Shown here piece after piece: positions 26,361 through 34,563 of a DNA stretch of 64,000 nt. Made by a program: the position numbers and the translations under genes. Every line of letters starts with the position of its first letter. The stretch's first letter is position 1. Origin of the DNA: a candidate division TM6 bacterium GW2011_GWF2_37_49 (GTDB lineage Bacteria; Babelota; Babeliae; Babelales; RVW-14); NCBI GenBank assembly GCA_000989955.1, contig LBTE01000001.1:1-64000 (forward strand). The letters run 5' to 3'. A model generated the notes under the pieces. It was given only the letters and a program-made list of their open reading frames with translations, searched no databases and had not been told where the DNA came from.

Positions 26361-28445
26361 TTAAAATTTATAATCTATTCCAGCGACTAGAGCAAATGCA
26401 AATTTGTCGCCAAGACTTTCGTAATGAATTTGTTCTTGATTATCAATGTATTGGGTCAAAAGATTAGGCTGCCCTTCAACATCTTTATAAAGTTGGCCTG
26501 GAAAAAATAGGCAAGCTTGACCGTTAAACGATAGATCTTTAATAGGCTTCCATTCCGTACGTATGTCAAGCTCTGCGCCCAGAAATCTGCTTGCAGTTTC
26601 ATTGCTTAACCACCCATTATTTGTGGAATCAGTTGTTGGATATTGTGGTGTAACTCCTGGAAATCCAAGATATGCTCGATCGTAAGCTATTTGATTTTCT
26701 ATTGCAGGGTTTGAGTGATGCCCATTTTTATCCCATTTATAAAGTGTTGCAGATTCCCAAAAAAACATCAAATCGCTACTGATTAAACACTTTTCTTTTT
26801 TATTGAGTGGATACCACGTCAAACCCATTCCGATGAATTGGAGGTTGCTTAAGTCTTTTAAATTGTCGTAAGCATACATTGTTCTGTAAGAAATATTCAG
26901 TGGTCTTGGGATGACTAGCCGATCAAAAATTAATGTGTTTTTGACATGCATGCCTTTATATCTTGACCTCATCGGAATGAATCCATGATAAGTCTTTGAA
27001 ATCTCTTCGTTGTATGGATAATTATCTCCGGAAATATGCCCCAACGCGCCTCCAACTCTGAAGGGATGTTTTTTGAATGAATAACCAATATCAAGCAAGG
27101 CCATAAAACCCCGATGTTCAAGTGTGTATTCTGGCCTGAATCTGGCATTTCCAAATAAATCTGAATTAAATACTCGCTTTTGGCCTGATCCGTTAGCGTC
27201 TGTAACTTGGGATCCTTGCTTGCCAATGTTTCTGTTATATGGAGCATTTACAATATATGAAAGGTATTTTTGTGGCTCATAATTTTGAGGGGATGTGCTT
27301 TCTCCAAGCTTGTTTGTTACCGGTACTTGATCGCGACTGGTATTGCTATCAAAAAATATATGGCTGAAAATTTCTTCGACAGATCCATCTTTATTGCTAC
27401 GTGATAATTGTTTTACATTTCTATCGACTGCAAACATTGTCTGATCGCCGAATTGTCCTGCTAGTTCGCAATTTATTTCAAACCCGTTGTAATCGTAATC
27501 AACCATCAAACCAAGTGTATGTAGATACGCTTTAGAATCAGATTCAAATTCTACTGAAAGCTCGGGAGCATGCGTATAAACCCAGTAAGGCTGCAACCAC
27601 ATCTGCCCATACTCTTTTTCCTCAGGTGTATAATCAAGTCTGAGTGCAAGATTATAACGATCTTTGTTGGCGCCTCGTTCCATACGCTTTGAACCTAGTC
27701 TTTGAGCTCTGCTTGGATACATCACGTCATCTAGATTGGCATCAACTTCAAGCCATTTCATGAAATATGCGTCGAAGCTCAAATCGTCTAAAATTTGGCT
27801 TTTTAGCAAGATTCCCGGAGGCATTTGAGGATAGCGTGTAAAATTACCAGTTCCGGGCCAACCCATATATTCAACGGCCAGATCGTCGTGATAGCCGAGC
27901 GATAATCCTCGCCCAACCTCGTATTGAAAAAAACCTGCAGTTAAAGATGTTGGGTTTTTATTAAATGTTCTGGTGAATGTATCGAAATTTATTTTTAGCC
28001 ATGCATCTTCAAGAAATATCAATGGCAGAATTGTTTTTGTTGTTACAGCGTCTGCCGTAACAACAGAGTCTAAGGCTTTTGAGCGCAGATCTTCGCGAGA
28101 GAATGGCATGTAATAATTATTTTGCTGCCAGACCACATAATTCGTTAGCCTGACTCCCGCTTCTGTTGCCGGTTTGCCGTATCTTTTTTCGCCCTGTTTT
28201 AAGCTGAAGTCAAGATAAAGTTTGTGTCTAAAAAAGTCATTCTGATCATAAAAATTATCGCTTAATGTGCGCACGCGATTGTAAAAAAAATAGTCTTCTT
28301 GCAAAACGCCTCTTAAAATCATTTCAACTTCATTTGAACTAAGTTTTAAAAATGATTTTTCTTTTGGAACATCGCTCTGAGCCCAACTCATTTGCTGGAC
28401 GAATATAAGTGTTAAAATGTATTTTAATTTTTTAAATTTTGACAT
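26361..28445 (-). CDS. Large putative outer-membrane beta-barrel protein
   Basis: The ATG at 28445 with an AAGGGG site is preferred over an ATG at 28502, because it opens a signal peptide (MSKFKKLKYILTLIFVQQMS, ending AWA). The 694-residue mature protein alternates aromatic and polar residues in many short strands (for example YNLALRLDYTPEE, GFEINCELAGQFGD) and ends in ...ALVAGIDYKF, with the terminal phenylalanine that BamA recognises in barrel proteins. The family resembles large porin-like or alginate-export-like barrels, but I cannot name it. It lies downstream of the binding-protein/channel operon on the same strand, separated by a dispersed repeat. Confidence 0.7.
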   Translation of the reverse strand: MSKFKKLKYILTLIFVQQMSWAQSDVPKEKSFLKLSSNEVEMILRGVLQEDYFFYNRVRTLSDNFYDQNDFFRHKLYLDFSLKQGEKRYGKPATEAGVRLTNYVVWQQNNYYMPFSREDLRSKALDSVVTADAVTTKTILPLIFLEDAWLKINFDTFTRTFNKNPTSLTAGFFQYEVGRGLSLGYHDDLAVEYMGWPGTGNFTRYPQMPPGILLKSQILDDLSFDAYFMKWLEVDANLDDVMYPSRAQRLGSKRMERGANKDRYNLALRLDYTPEEKEYGQMWLQPYWVYTHAPELSVEFESDSKAYLHTLGLMVDYDYNGFEINCELAGQFGDQTMFAVDRNVKQLSRSNKDGSVEEIFSHIFFDSNTSRDQVPVTNKLGESTSPQNYEPQKYLSYIVNAPYNRNIGKQGSQVTDANGSGQKRVFNSDLFGNARFRPEYTLEHRGFMALLDIGYSFKKHPFRVGGALGHISGDNYPYNEEISKTYHGFIPMRSRYKGMHVKNTLIFDRLVIPRPLNISYRTMYAYDNLKDLSNLQFIGMGLTWYPLNKKEKCLISSDLMFFWESATLYKWDKNGHHSNPAIENQIAYDRAYLGFPGVTPQYPTTDSTNNGWLSNETASRFLGAELDIRTEWKPIKDLSFNGQACLFFPGQLYKDVEGQPNLLTQYIDNQEQIHYESLGDKFAFALVAGIDYKF

Positions 28446-28514
28446 CGAAAACCCCTTTTTATTGAGATGAACCAACTTAAAAGCATTTTTTTTATAAAAC
28501 ATTTCAAAACTGAA

Positions 28515-28661
28515 GGCACTTTTTGCAATTTTTTAAAATTTTGTTCGAAAACCGTCTTCAGATCGATGCTTGCAGGCCTGGTTGAAAAATTTATTGATTT
28601 GTTTGCAGGTGCGATTAGGAGCATGCTTTTGGGTGCTATAGTTGATGTATGGCCCTGAAAA
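28515..28661 (-). repeat. Dispersed ~150-bp element, copy
   Basis: Minus-oriented copy with GGCACTTTTTGCAATTTTT at 28515, a diverged centre (GCTTGCAGGCCTGG near 28568-28581) and GATGTATGGCCCTGAAAAT at the other end. It occupies the gap between the phosphatase-like gene and the beta-barrel gene. Confidence 0.7.
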
Positions 28662-28686
28662 TGAGGGTTTGAGCTCGTGTCGTTTT

Positions 28687-30327
28687 TCATTGTTTTGGTT
28701 CCGGAATTGTTGCAGTTGTGTTGTTGGTCTGGTTTGGTTGCTTTGGCTGTTGTGTTTGCGGATCTTCTTGTTCAGTTTCGGGAATAACTTGCAACAACTG
28801 TTGTGGTTGTTGAGTCGCGGGTGTCGATTGTTGAGGTGGTGTTGAAAGTGTTTGCGTGGCGTGGATTGTTGCCGGAGGTTGTGTTTGATCTTGTTGAGGT
28901 ACGGCATTTTGTTGCATAACGTTTTGTGGCGTTTGCTGTTGCGAAGCTGGCGCAGGCAGTTCTTTTGCTGGCGCCTGTGATTGAAGTTGCTGTGGAGCTT
29001 CAGATTGTTGTGCTGGCGGTGTTGCGTGCGCTTGCGTTGGGGTTGTGTCTATTTTTTTGTGAGTTTCGGCGTTAAGTCCAGAAATGAAATTATATTTTGT
29101 TTCTTTGAATGGATCATTGGTGCGCAAGTCTCGGTTATAAAGTGTTATAACCCAGTCGTTAAGATTTTCGGCGGTAGTTATAACTGCAAATGCATCAAAA
29201 TAAAAATCAAGAGCTTTTTGATAAACAACATTTGGACATGAAAGTACATTCCATGCCACTGAATCTACGTCTGGAGCGAGCAGTCGGAGCCCTTCATTTT
29301 TTTGGAAAGTTTTTCGTTTTTTCTCGCCGCGTATTATTGCTTTGATATTGATTTTGGTTGATGATGGCGTACCGCCCTCTTTGACTGAAAAATATGTTGC
29401 ACTATTTACAGTATTTTTAGTTAAAATGTCAGCGAAATTAGTTTCATTCAAAATAGTTGAATCTTGTCGTCCTTGGTCGGATAATCGTATGAAATCATTG
29501 GCTGCATTTGGTATTGTTAGATAAGCTGCGATTGAAAGAGAATTAAAAAATGTGCTTACTTCTAATTCAAATGGTGTTGCGGCTCTAGATAGATTTTTTG
29601 CGCGTATCTGTAATTCAGTTTTTAATGTATGTTCTTGCCAGTAACTGTTATCTTCGTGGTTGCCGCGCAAATAAATAAAATTATTCGGATTAACCTGTGT
29701 TAATCGCATAGTTGCTGTTAACGTTTCTAAAGTAAATGGCGAGCGGTTAATAACATCGCCCATCAAAAAAATATAGTTTTGCGGTTGTGTAATCTTTAGT
29801 GAATCGTCGATTATTCCCAATTCTTTAAGCTTTGTGAGGCTTCTAACAAATGAATGGAGCGATCCTTGCAAGTTGCCGAAAACGACAATTTTTGAATTTG
29901 ACTGTGTTTGTATTCTATAAACATAGCTATCTTTCATGCCTGATTTTTGTCGAGTAGATCCAAGATCTTCAAGCAATATTTTAAATGCTGAAATGTCCCA
30001 TGCAGGTGGTTTGATCAAATTGATTTTAGATAGAAGCCAAATTGCTTTATTTTTAATTTTTTGTAAAGACGTTGGGCTCAATGATTGGTAATACTTTGTA
30101 AACTCTGGTCGCAGTGTATCATTGTTTTCCATCGGCGTGTTCTCATTGGTATCCTTTGCATATCGCTGCAGGGCTGCTAAATCGTGGAAGCATTCTTTGT
30201 AACTCGGTTCAGGCATTACCATAAAAGCAATAAAAATTAGAAAAATTACGGCGGTTAAAGCCATAAAAAATTTTTTTATGTTTAATTTTTTTCTTTGTCT
30301 AGAGCGACGCTTCACTTTTATTACCAC
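28687..30327 (-). CDS. Membrane-anchored metallophosphatase-like protein with Q/P-rich tail
   Basis: The 546-residue protein starts at a GTG (30327) behind AAAGGTG. A basic N-terminus and one membrane helix (about 20-38) would place the rest outside the cytoplasm. Residues about 145-400 look like a calcineurin-type phosphatase, with MGDVINR (189-195) and RGNHED (221-226). The first metal motif, normally GDxHG, reads GNLQGS (151-156), so two metal ligands are changed and the usual chemistry may be lost. The last 120 residues are glutamine/proline/alanine rich and probably disordered. It starts 18 bases after the channel gene, in the same operon. Confidence 0.72.
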   Translation of the reverse strand: MVIKVKRRSRQRKKLNIKKFFMALTAVIFLIFIAFMVMPEPSYKECFHDLAALQRYAKDTNENTPMENNDTLRPEFTKYYQSLSPTSLQKIKNKAIWLLSKINLIKPPAWDISAFKILLEDLGSTRQKSGMKDSYVYRIQTQSNSKIVVFGNLQGSLHSFVRSLTKLKELGIIDDSLKITQPQNYIFLMGDVINRSPFTLETLTATMRLTQVNPNNFIYLRGNHEDNSYWQEHTLKTELQIRAKNLSRAATPFELEVSTFFNSLSIAAYLTIPNAANDFIRLSDQGRQDSTILNETNFADILTKNTVNSATYFSVKEGGTPSSTKINIKAIIRGEKKRKTFQKNEGLRLLAPDVDSVAWNVLSCPNVVYQKALDFYFDAFAVITTAENLNDWVITLYNRDLRTNDPFKETKYNFISGLNAETHKKIDTTPTQAHATPPAQQSEAPQQLQSQAPAKELPAPASQQQTPQNVMQQNAVPQQDQTQPPATIHATQTLSTPPQQSTPATQQPQQLLQVIPETEQEDPQTQQPKQPNQTNNTTATIPEPKQ

Positions 30328-30345
30328 GATAGCACCTTTGTTCGT

Positions 30346-31452
30346 TTACATCATGATGATGACGCTTGTTAATACTGTTAAAATAAATGAAATTATTAAA
30401 AACGTTATTCCATTAATTTTTTCTAAGTAGTTAAATTTTTGCGTTAATCCTTTATCGGCTGTTTTTTTAGCATCTTCCGAATATAGCAGGTATAAGCGAG
30501 TTATGAGTAGTTGAAAAATAAAGCACATCAGAGCGATTAAAAGAAGTAGTAGATAAAGAATATCCGTGAGTGTTAAATATCCGACCTGTGGCATCATTTG
30601 CTCAATAACAAAGCGGTAGCCAAGTAGCGCTGTGACGGCTGAAATCGATAAGCTGAATTTTCCTACAATATTTGCAATATTCATAGCAAATGAGAAAAAT
30701 CCCAGAAATACCGAAGCAAAGAGCGGTATGAATATAATTAATATTTTTCGTATTCCTTGTTTTTCGATATCGATTGTGAAAAGAGCCTTTGGCACGAAGA
30801 CTTTTTTAGTTTTATCCTCTTTGCTAAGGTCGAGTTCTTGATATCCAGCGTTTACATTTAAATCTTTTGGCTTCCAGCTGGTGGGGATGATGTTTGGCGC
30901 GAGCTGAAATGAGTTGGAATCGGTTGTGAAATACATTTCGCTTGGTGTGAAGAAGTTATTGGTCATCATTATTGCAATTTTGTGGTCTTCGAATGGAAAT
31001 TTGTTGTAGTTAAGTGATGTTTTGATATTAATTATTATTTGGAATTTAGCAAAAATTTGATTGCCTGAAATTTTTATATCTGGTGGGGATTTATAGAGTA
31101 TTTTGTCCTGATCGAATGAAAATTTTTGAATGTTATCAAGCGATATTTCATCTGAGTTGAACTCGAACCACAATATTGCATCAAATGTTATATCATTTTT
31201 GATTACATCAAATGTTGGGAAATTTTTGATGTACATGCCAGTTTTTACGTTTACTGCAAGCGGGCCAAGTTCTTGAATTATTTTTGAATTTATGGCTTTA
31301 AGCTCAGGAATAGTATCCGTGGTGTTGAATTTGGATAGCGCGATTGTAAAGACAATTGATATGATTAAACACATCAAAACCATGATTGTCGTTTTGAATT
31401 TTGCACTAACAATATCTATTTTATTAATTAATGTTTTAAATTTTATCAACAT
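30346..31452 (-). CDS. Pentameric ligand-gated ion channel homologue (Cys-loop superfamily)
   Basis: A 368-residue membrane protein with the layout of prokaryotic pentameric channels. An N-terminal helix (about 22-40) leads to an extracytoplasmic beta-sandwich (about 65-232) with VNVKTGMYIKNFPTFD, the tryptophan in LWFEF, and FPFEDHKI (152-159), the position of the FPFD core of the Cys-loop; the loop cysteines are absent, as usual in bacteria. Four helices follow: M1 about 236-257, M2 about 264-287, M3 about 297-318, M4 about 348-368. The M2-M3 link MPQVGYLTLTD (287-297) matches the conserved pattern of the superfamily. Its start codon directly follows the stop of the binding-protein gene. 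Ligand and ion are unknown. Confidence 0.8.
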   Translation of the reverse strand: MLIKFKTLINKIDIVSAKFKTTIMVLMCLIISIVFTIALSKFNTTDTIPELKAINSKIIQELGPLAVNVKTGMYIKNFPTFDVIKNDITFDAILWFEFNSDEISLDNIQKFSFDQDKILYKSPPDIKISGNQIFAKFQIIINIKTSLNYNKFPFEDHKIAIMMTNNFFTPSEMYFTTDSNSFQLAPNIIPTSWKPKDLNVNAGYQELDLSKEDKTKKVFVPKALFTIDIEKQGIRKILIIFIPLFASVFLGFFSFAMNIANIVGKFSLSISAVTALLGYRFVIEQMMPQVGYLTLTDILYLLLLLIALMCFIFQLLITRLYLLYSEDAKKTADKGLTQKFNYLEKINGITFLIISFILTVLTSVIIMM

Positions 31453-32685
31453 TTAATCGCCTTTTTCCATTTTCCATTTTTTATCTACTTCAGCGTTTAC
31501 CCAAACCCTGTTTTTTGACAAGCACATTGTTTCTTGATCAAGTTTGAACGTCATATCTTTATCAGCTTTTATGGTTGTTGTTAGTTTGAATTTTTTCAGG
31601 TCGGTTATTTTTTTTAAAATATTTTGCAAGGTTAAAGGAAAGCCGGTTGCTTGGATTATTGCAGAAAATACTGATGCGTTCAAATATCCCTCTAAAACGA
31701 AAGGTGAGATTGTTTTGTTTGGCATGTGTATTTTCAAGTCTTGACGGAATTCTTGCACTATTGCAAGCTCGCTATTAAACGGGTTTGGAACAACTGACGA
31801 AAGTAATACTGATATGCCACGAGATTCTTTGAGGGTTTTTTGAATCCAATAAAGATTTGATAAGCCCGCAAAGGTTGTTTTGTGCAAACCTTCGTTCATG
31901 GTTTCGCATATGAAATTATAAGCAGGTCGAGTTTGTGCTAGACAAATTATGGCTGCTGGTGTTGTATTATATATGTTTTTTACCGCGTTAGAAATGTTGA
32001 CAGTTTTTTCTTGATAACTTGCTGTTGCTTCTGGTTTGATATTGTATTCTTCAAGAATTTTTATAGCAGATTTTAGAGCGTCTTTTCCCCAGTCGCTTTC
32101 TTCATAAAATATGGCTATTTTTTTCTTGTTTAAAGTCTCTACTAAATATTTTACTAATCCATTTATTTCGCTTTCGTGATCGGCTCTTAAAAATATCTGA
32201 TTTTTTAATTTTTGATTTCTAGTTGCCGATGTGCCTTCGATCGGGAACATTGATAATATCTCGTTGCTATTTAATGAATTAGTCGCACATTTAGTTGAGT
32301 TTGTTCCAAATAAACTTAAAAATAGCGAAGTTTGTTGTTTTAATTTATCAATGTTGATTTGTGAAGTTTCAATTTCTGAATCGTCGTTGAGTGCTGATAG
32401 ATTGATAAAAAATTTTAATGGCGGCTGCAGTTGTTTCATTTTATTAAAATAAAGCAGCATTCCGTCCAGTATATCCTGAGCCATTATTGCCGCCTCTCCC
32501 TTGAGCGGTAGCGACGTGCCAATCGCCACTTCATATTTGTCTGCAACCAGCGGCGTGTTGATAATTTTTGTAAGCGGATCAATGCTTTGCTGTGGTTGAC
32601 TTTGCGATTGGGTCGGAACGGTTGATATTGTAAAAACGCTTTGAATCACAAAATAAAATATAAACAATCTACATATTTTTTTCAT
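31453..32685 (-). CDS. Periplasmic binding protein, LivJ-type (type I fold)
   Basis: A 410-residue exported protein (signal peptide MKKICRLFIFYFVIQSVFTI) with the two-lobed fold of branched-chain amino-acid binding proteins. Typical stretches are AIGTSLPLKGEAAIMAQDI near the mature N-terminus, the hinge-region IFLRADHESEINGLVKYL, and KKIAIFYEESDWGKDAL. No ABC permease or ATPase genes are present. Instead the stop TAA abuts the ATG of the channel gene, implying translational coupling. A binding protein that hands its ligand to a pentameric channel is the simplest reading. Promoter not identified with confidence. Confidence 0.85.
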   Translation of the reverse strand: MKKICRLFIFYFVIQSVFTISTVPTQSQSQPQQSIDPLTKIINTPLVADKYEVAIGTSLPLKGEAAIMAQDILDGMLLYFNKMKQLQPPLKFFINLSALNDDSEIETSQINIDKLKQQTSLFLSLFGTNSTKCATNSLNSNEILSMFPIEGTSATRNQKLKNQIFLRADHESEINGLVKYLVETLNKKKIAIFYEESDWGKDALKSAIKILEEYNIKPEATASYQEKTVNISNAVKNIYNTTPAAIICLAQTRPAYNFICETMNEGLHKTTFAGLSNLYWIQKTLKESRGISVLLSSVVPNPFNSELAIVQEFRQDLKIHMPNKTISPFVLEGYLNASVFSAIIQATGFPLTLQNILKKITDLKKFKLTTTIKADKDMTFKLDQETMCLSKNRVWVNAEVDKKWKMEKGD

Positions 32686-32826
32686 GGCTTAATTCCACCT
32701 CGATTTGTGTTTTGTTCATCGTTGATCAAGGGTGCATTTTATTGTTTTGCCAAGTCAAGTTTTTAGTGCAAGCAGTAAAAAAAATAAATGGATACAAATT
32801 TTTTAAATAAAAGAAACAGCCGGTGC

Positions 32827-32985
32827 TCAAGATATTGATGTTCAGTGGCATACATTAATATGTGCGCTTCAAAATTGTGACTACATCGGCCTTGCTGTAG
32901 ATTTGATAAATTTTTAGATCCCGCCTACGGGCAACGATTGTGTCAGGGCTGGCGAATGAAATTTTTGAAAATAACGAAAAGCGCC
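32827..32985 (+). repeat. Dispersed ~150-bp element, copy
   Basis: Plus-oriented, very similar to 34368-34527: both share AAGATATTGAT, GGCATACATTAATATG, the GCGCTTCAAAATTGTGACTA stretch and a TTTTTAGATCCCGCCT centre. It ends in a terminator hairpin, as does its partner. Confidence 0.8.
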
Positions 32986-33020
32986 ATCAAGCCTGAAACA
33001 TCAGCATAGATGGCGCTTTT
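32977..33020. terminator. Bidirectional Rho-independent terminator
   Basis: AAAAGCGCCATC (32977-32988) pairs perfectly with GATGGCGCTTTT (33009-33020) over a 20-base loop. It lies 30 bases past the stop of the 33051-33875 gene on the minus strand. Confidence 0.8.
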
Positions 33021-33050
33021 GCTAATACTGTTTTTAGCTAAAATTAAACA

Positions 33051-33875
33051 TTATTTTTCAGCTTGCGGCCAATTTTTTAGGTCAGACGTTGTTTTAGGTA
33101 TGCCGGCAGGGTTCTTGATTGCCGAGGCGTATGAATTTTTGAATGTCGCTTTTAAATCATCTTCTAGCAGCTCTACCCAGCTAAATGAATACATAACACG
33201 TCGGAGAGCTTCTCTAACTCTTCCATTGCTAAGCCATCCTCTGAAAAAAAGCGTAATTTTTTTGTACCAAGGAGCCATGTGAGCTGCATAAATTGCGGAT
33301 AACTTAATGTATTCCATTGCGATTTTATGGTCAGTATCAATTGATACAAATATAGAAATATCACGATCGAGATTTATACCGCATGTCTTAGCAATGAAAC
33401 TAGTATCTGGGACTAACCTTCCCTCACTCATAGAACGTTGTATCACATCATCTGCTGATAGTTGGTTACGAATTTTTGAAGGTTTAATGCCATATTGTGC
33501 CCACATTCTGATAGCTGATGTTTGATGCAAACAATCCACCAGTTTTTGAGCTATCTTTGCATCTTCACCCCTTGGGTCGAAATTTAAATATGGATGAAAA
33601 ATTTTATGGGCTTGTAACTCTGCGCTCTCTTTACAGCTATCGTGTGCCTTTTCCATCAACTCAGGCTTCCATTTTTTAAAACCTTCTTCAAGGCGTTTAT
33701 TTACATCATCGGGGTTAAGATTAGGATTGTCTTTTAAAATTTGCCTGGCGGTTTTAAAATTTGCCGCTTCAAGAGCTGTGACCAAGTCATCAGTTGGGTC
33801 TGCCCCTAAATCTAGAAAATTTAAAAACAACAAAAGCAACGACGCTAAAAGATTTGTGCGATTAAATATTCCCAT
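33051..33875 (-). CDS. Secreted protein, one ankyrin-like unit, otherwise unknown
   Basis: A 274-residue protein with a GGAGGAG ribosome site and a signal peptide (MGIFNRTNLLASLLLLFLNF). Just after cleavage, DDLVTALEAANFKTARQIL resembles a single ankyrin repeat. The remainder is helical with four cysteines and no motif I recognise. A run of nine G lies about 72 bases upstream of the start. Confidence 0.65.
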   Translation of the reverse strand: MGIFNRTNLLASLLLLFLNFLDLGADPTDDLVTALEAANFKTARQILKDNPNLNPDDVNKRLEEGFKKWKPELMEKAHDSCKESAELQAHKIFHPYLNFDPRGEDAKIAQKLVDCLHQTSAIRMWAQYGIKPSKIRNQLSADDVIQRSMSEGRLVPDTSFIAKTCGINLDRDISIFVSIDTDHKIAMEYIKLSAIYAAHMAPWYKKITLFFRGWLSNGRVREALRRVMYSFSWVELLEDDLKATFKNSYASAIKNPAGIPKTTSDLKNWPQAEK

Positions 33876-33946
33876 AAAATTACTCCTCCCAAAATTAATT
33901 TAATAAAACATGATTCATCTTCTTGTTACAAATATAAATTAATTTA

Positions 33947-33955
33947 GGGGGGGGG
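33947..33955. repeat. Homopolymer of nine G
   Basis: An uninterrupted G9 tract in AT-rich DNA, between the ybeY stop (33971) and the start of the secreted gene at 33875. Such tracts are prone to slippage; this one is in the likely promoter or leader region of the secreted gene. Confidence 0.9.
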
Positions 33956-33970
33956 TGTAAAGAATTTAAA

Positions 33971-34393
33971 TTAATATTTTAAATTAATAGAATTTAGAAG
34001 CCGTTTTTCAAGCTTGAGCATTTCATTGTATTCATCGTCTGTGTGGTGGTCATGGCCAATCAAGTGAGCGATCCCATGGGCGAGTAGGGCGGTCAGGTGA
34101 TGTTGCAACGTGCGGTTCCATTTTTCGGCAGCATCTTTTTGCACGTGTTCAAGCGAAATAATGATGTCGCCTAGGTTTTTGTCGTCTGGTGAAGTTACTT
34201 TTATTTTTTGTCCTGGCTTTAAGTTTGGATGAAACGGAAACGAAAGAATGTCTGTGGCTTTGTCTTTGTTTCTGAATTGTTTGTTGATAGCATGAATAGA
34301 TTTATTTGTTGTCAGCAGGATATTTAAATCAAAATCAAATAGGTTGAAATTCAAAAAATTGTTATAGTTCAAGATATTGATATTCAGGGGCAT
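33971..34393 (-). CDS. ybeY: Endoribonuclease YbeY
   Basis: Zinc metalloprotein required for 16S rRNA 3' maturation and ribosome quality control. The 140-residue protein has NKQFRNKDKATDILSFPF and the metal site HGIAHLIGHDHH, with its three histidines in place. The start is notable: the ATG at 34393 and the first eight or so codons (MPLNINIL) are made from the end of a dispersed element. No clear ribosome site precedes it. There is no nearby in-frame ATG that would keep the first beta strand. Confidence 0.92.
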   Translation of the reverse strand: MPLNINILNYNNFLNFNLFDFDLNILLTTNKSIHAINKQFRNKDKATDILSFPFHPNLKPGQKIKVTSPDDKNLGDIIISLEHVQKDAAEKWNRTLQHHLTALLAHGIAHLIGHDHHTDDEYNEMLKLEKRLLNSINLKY

Positions 34394-34527
34394 ACATTAA
34401 TATGTGCGCTTCAAAATTGTGACTACATCGGCCTTGCCGTAGATTTGGTAATTTTTTAGATCCCGCCTGCTGGCAACGATTGAATGCGGGCCGTGGAATG
34501 AAAATTTTTAAAATAACAAAAAAGGCC
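34368..34527 (+). repeat. Dispersed ~150-bp element, copy overlapping ybeY start
   Basis: Plus-oriented copy closely matching 32827-32985. The GGGGCATACATTAATATG block at 34387-34404 contains the ybeY start codon on the opposite strand. The centre ATCCCGCCTGCTGGCAACG is at 34460-34478, and the end merges with the following terminator. Confidence 0.8.
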
Positions 34528-34555
34528 TTCGGCATCGCGGGCCTTTTTTGTTATT
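34512..34555. terminator. Bidirectional Rho-independent terminator
   Basis: A perfect 16-bp stem joins AATAACAAAAAAGGCC (34512-34527) to its complement at 34540-34555. It ends nine bases past the stop of the secreted gene at 34564 and would stop its minus-strand transcript before ybeY. A partial relative (AAAAAAGGCCCGCGATGCCG) is at 37410. Confidence 0.85.
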
Positions 34556-34563
34556 GAATTTTT

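Noticed and set aside
28424-28907. Overlapping frames near the phosphatase-like gene
   Set aside because: They come from its Q/P-rich repeats read in another frame and from the dispersed element.
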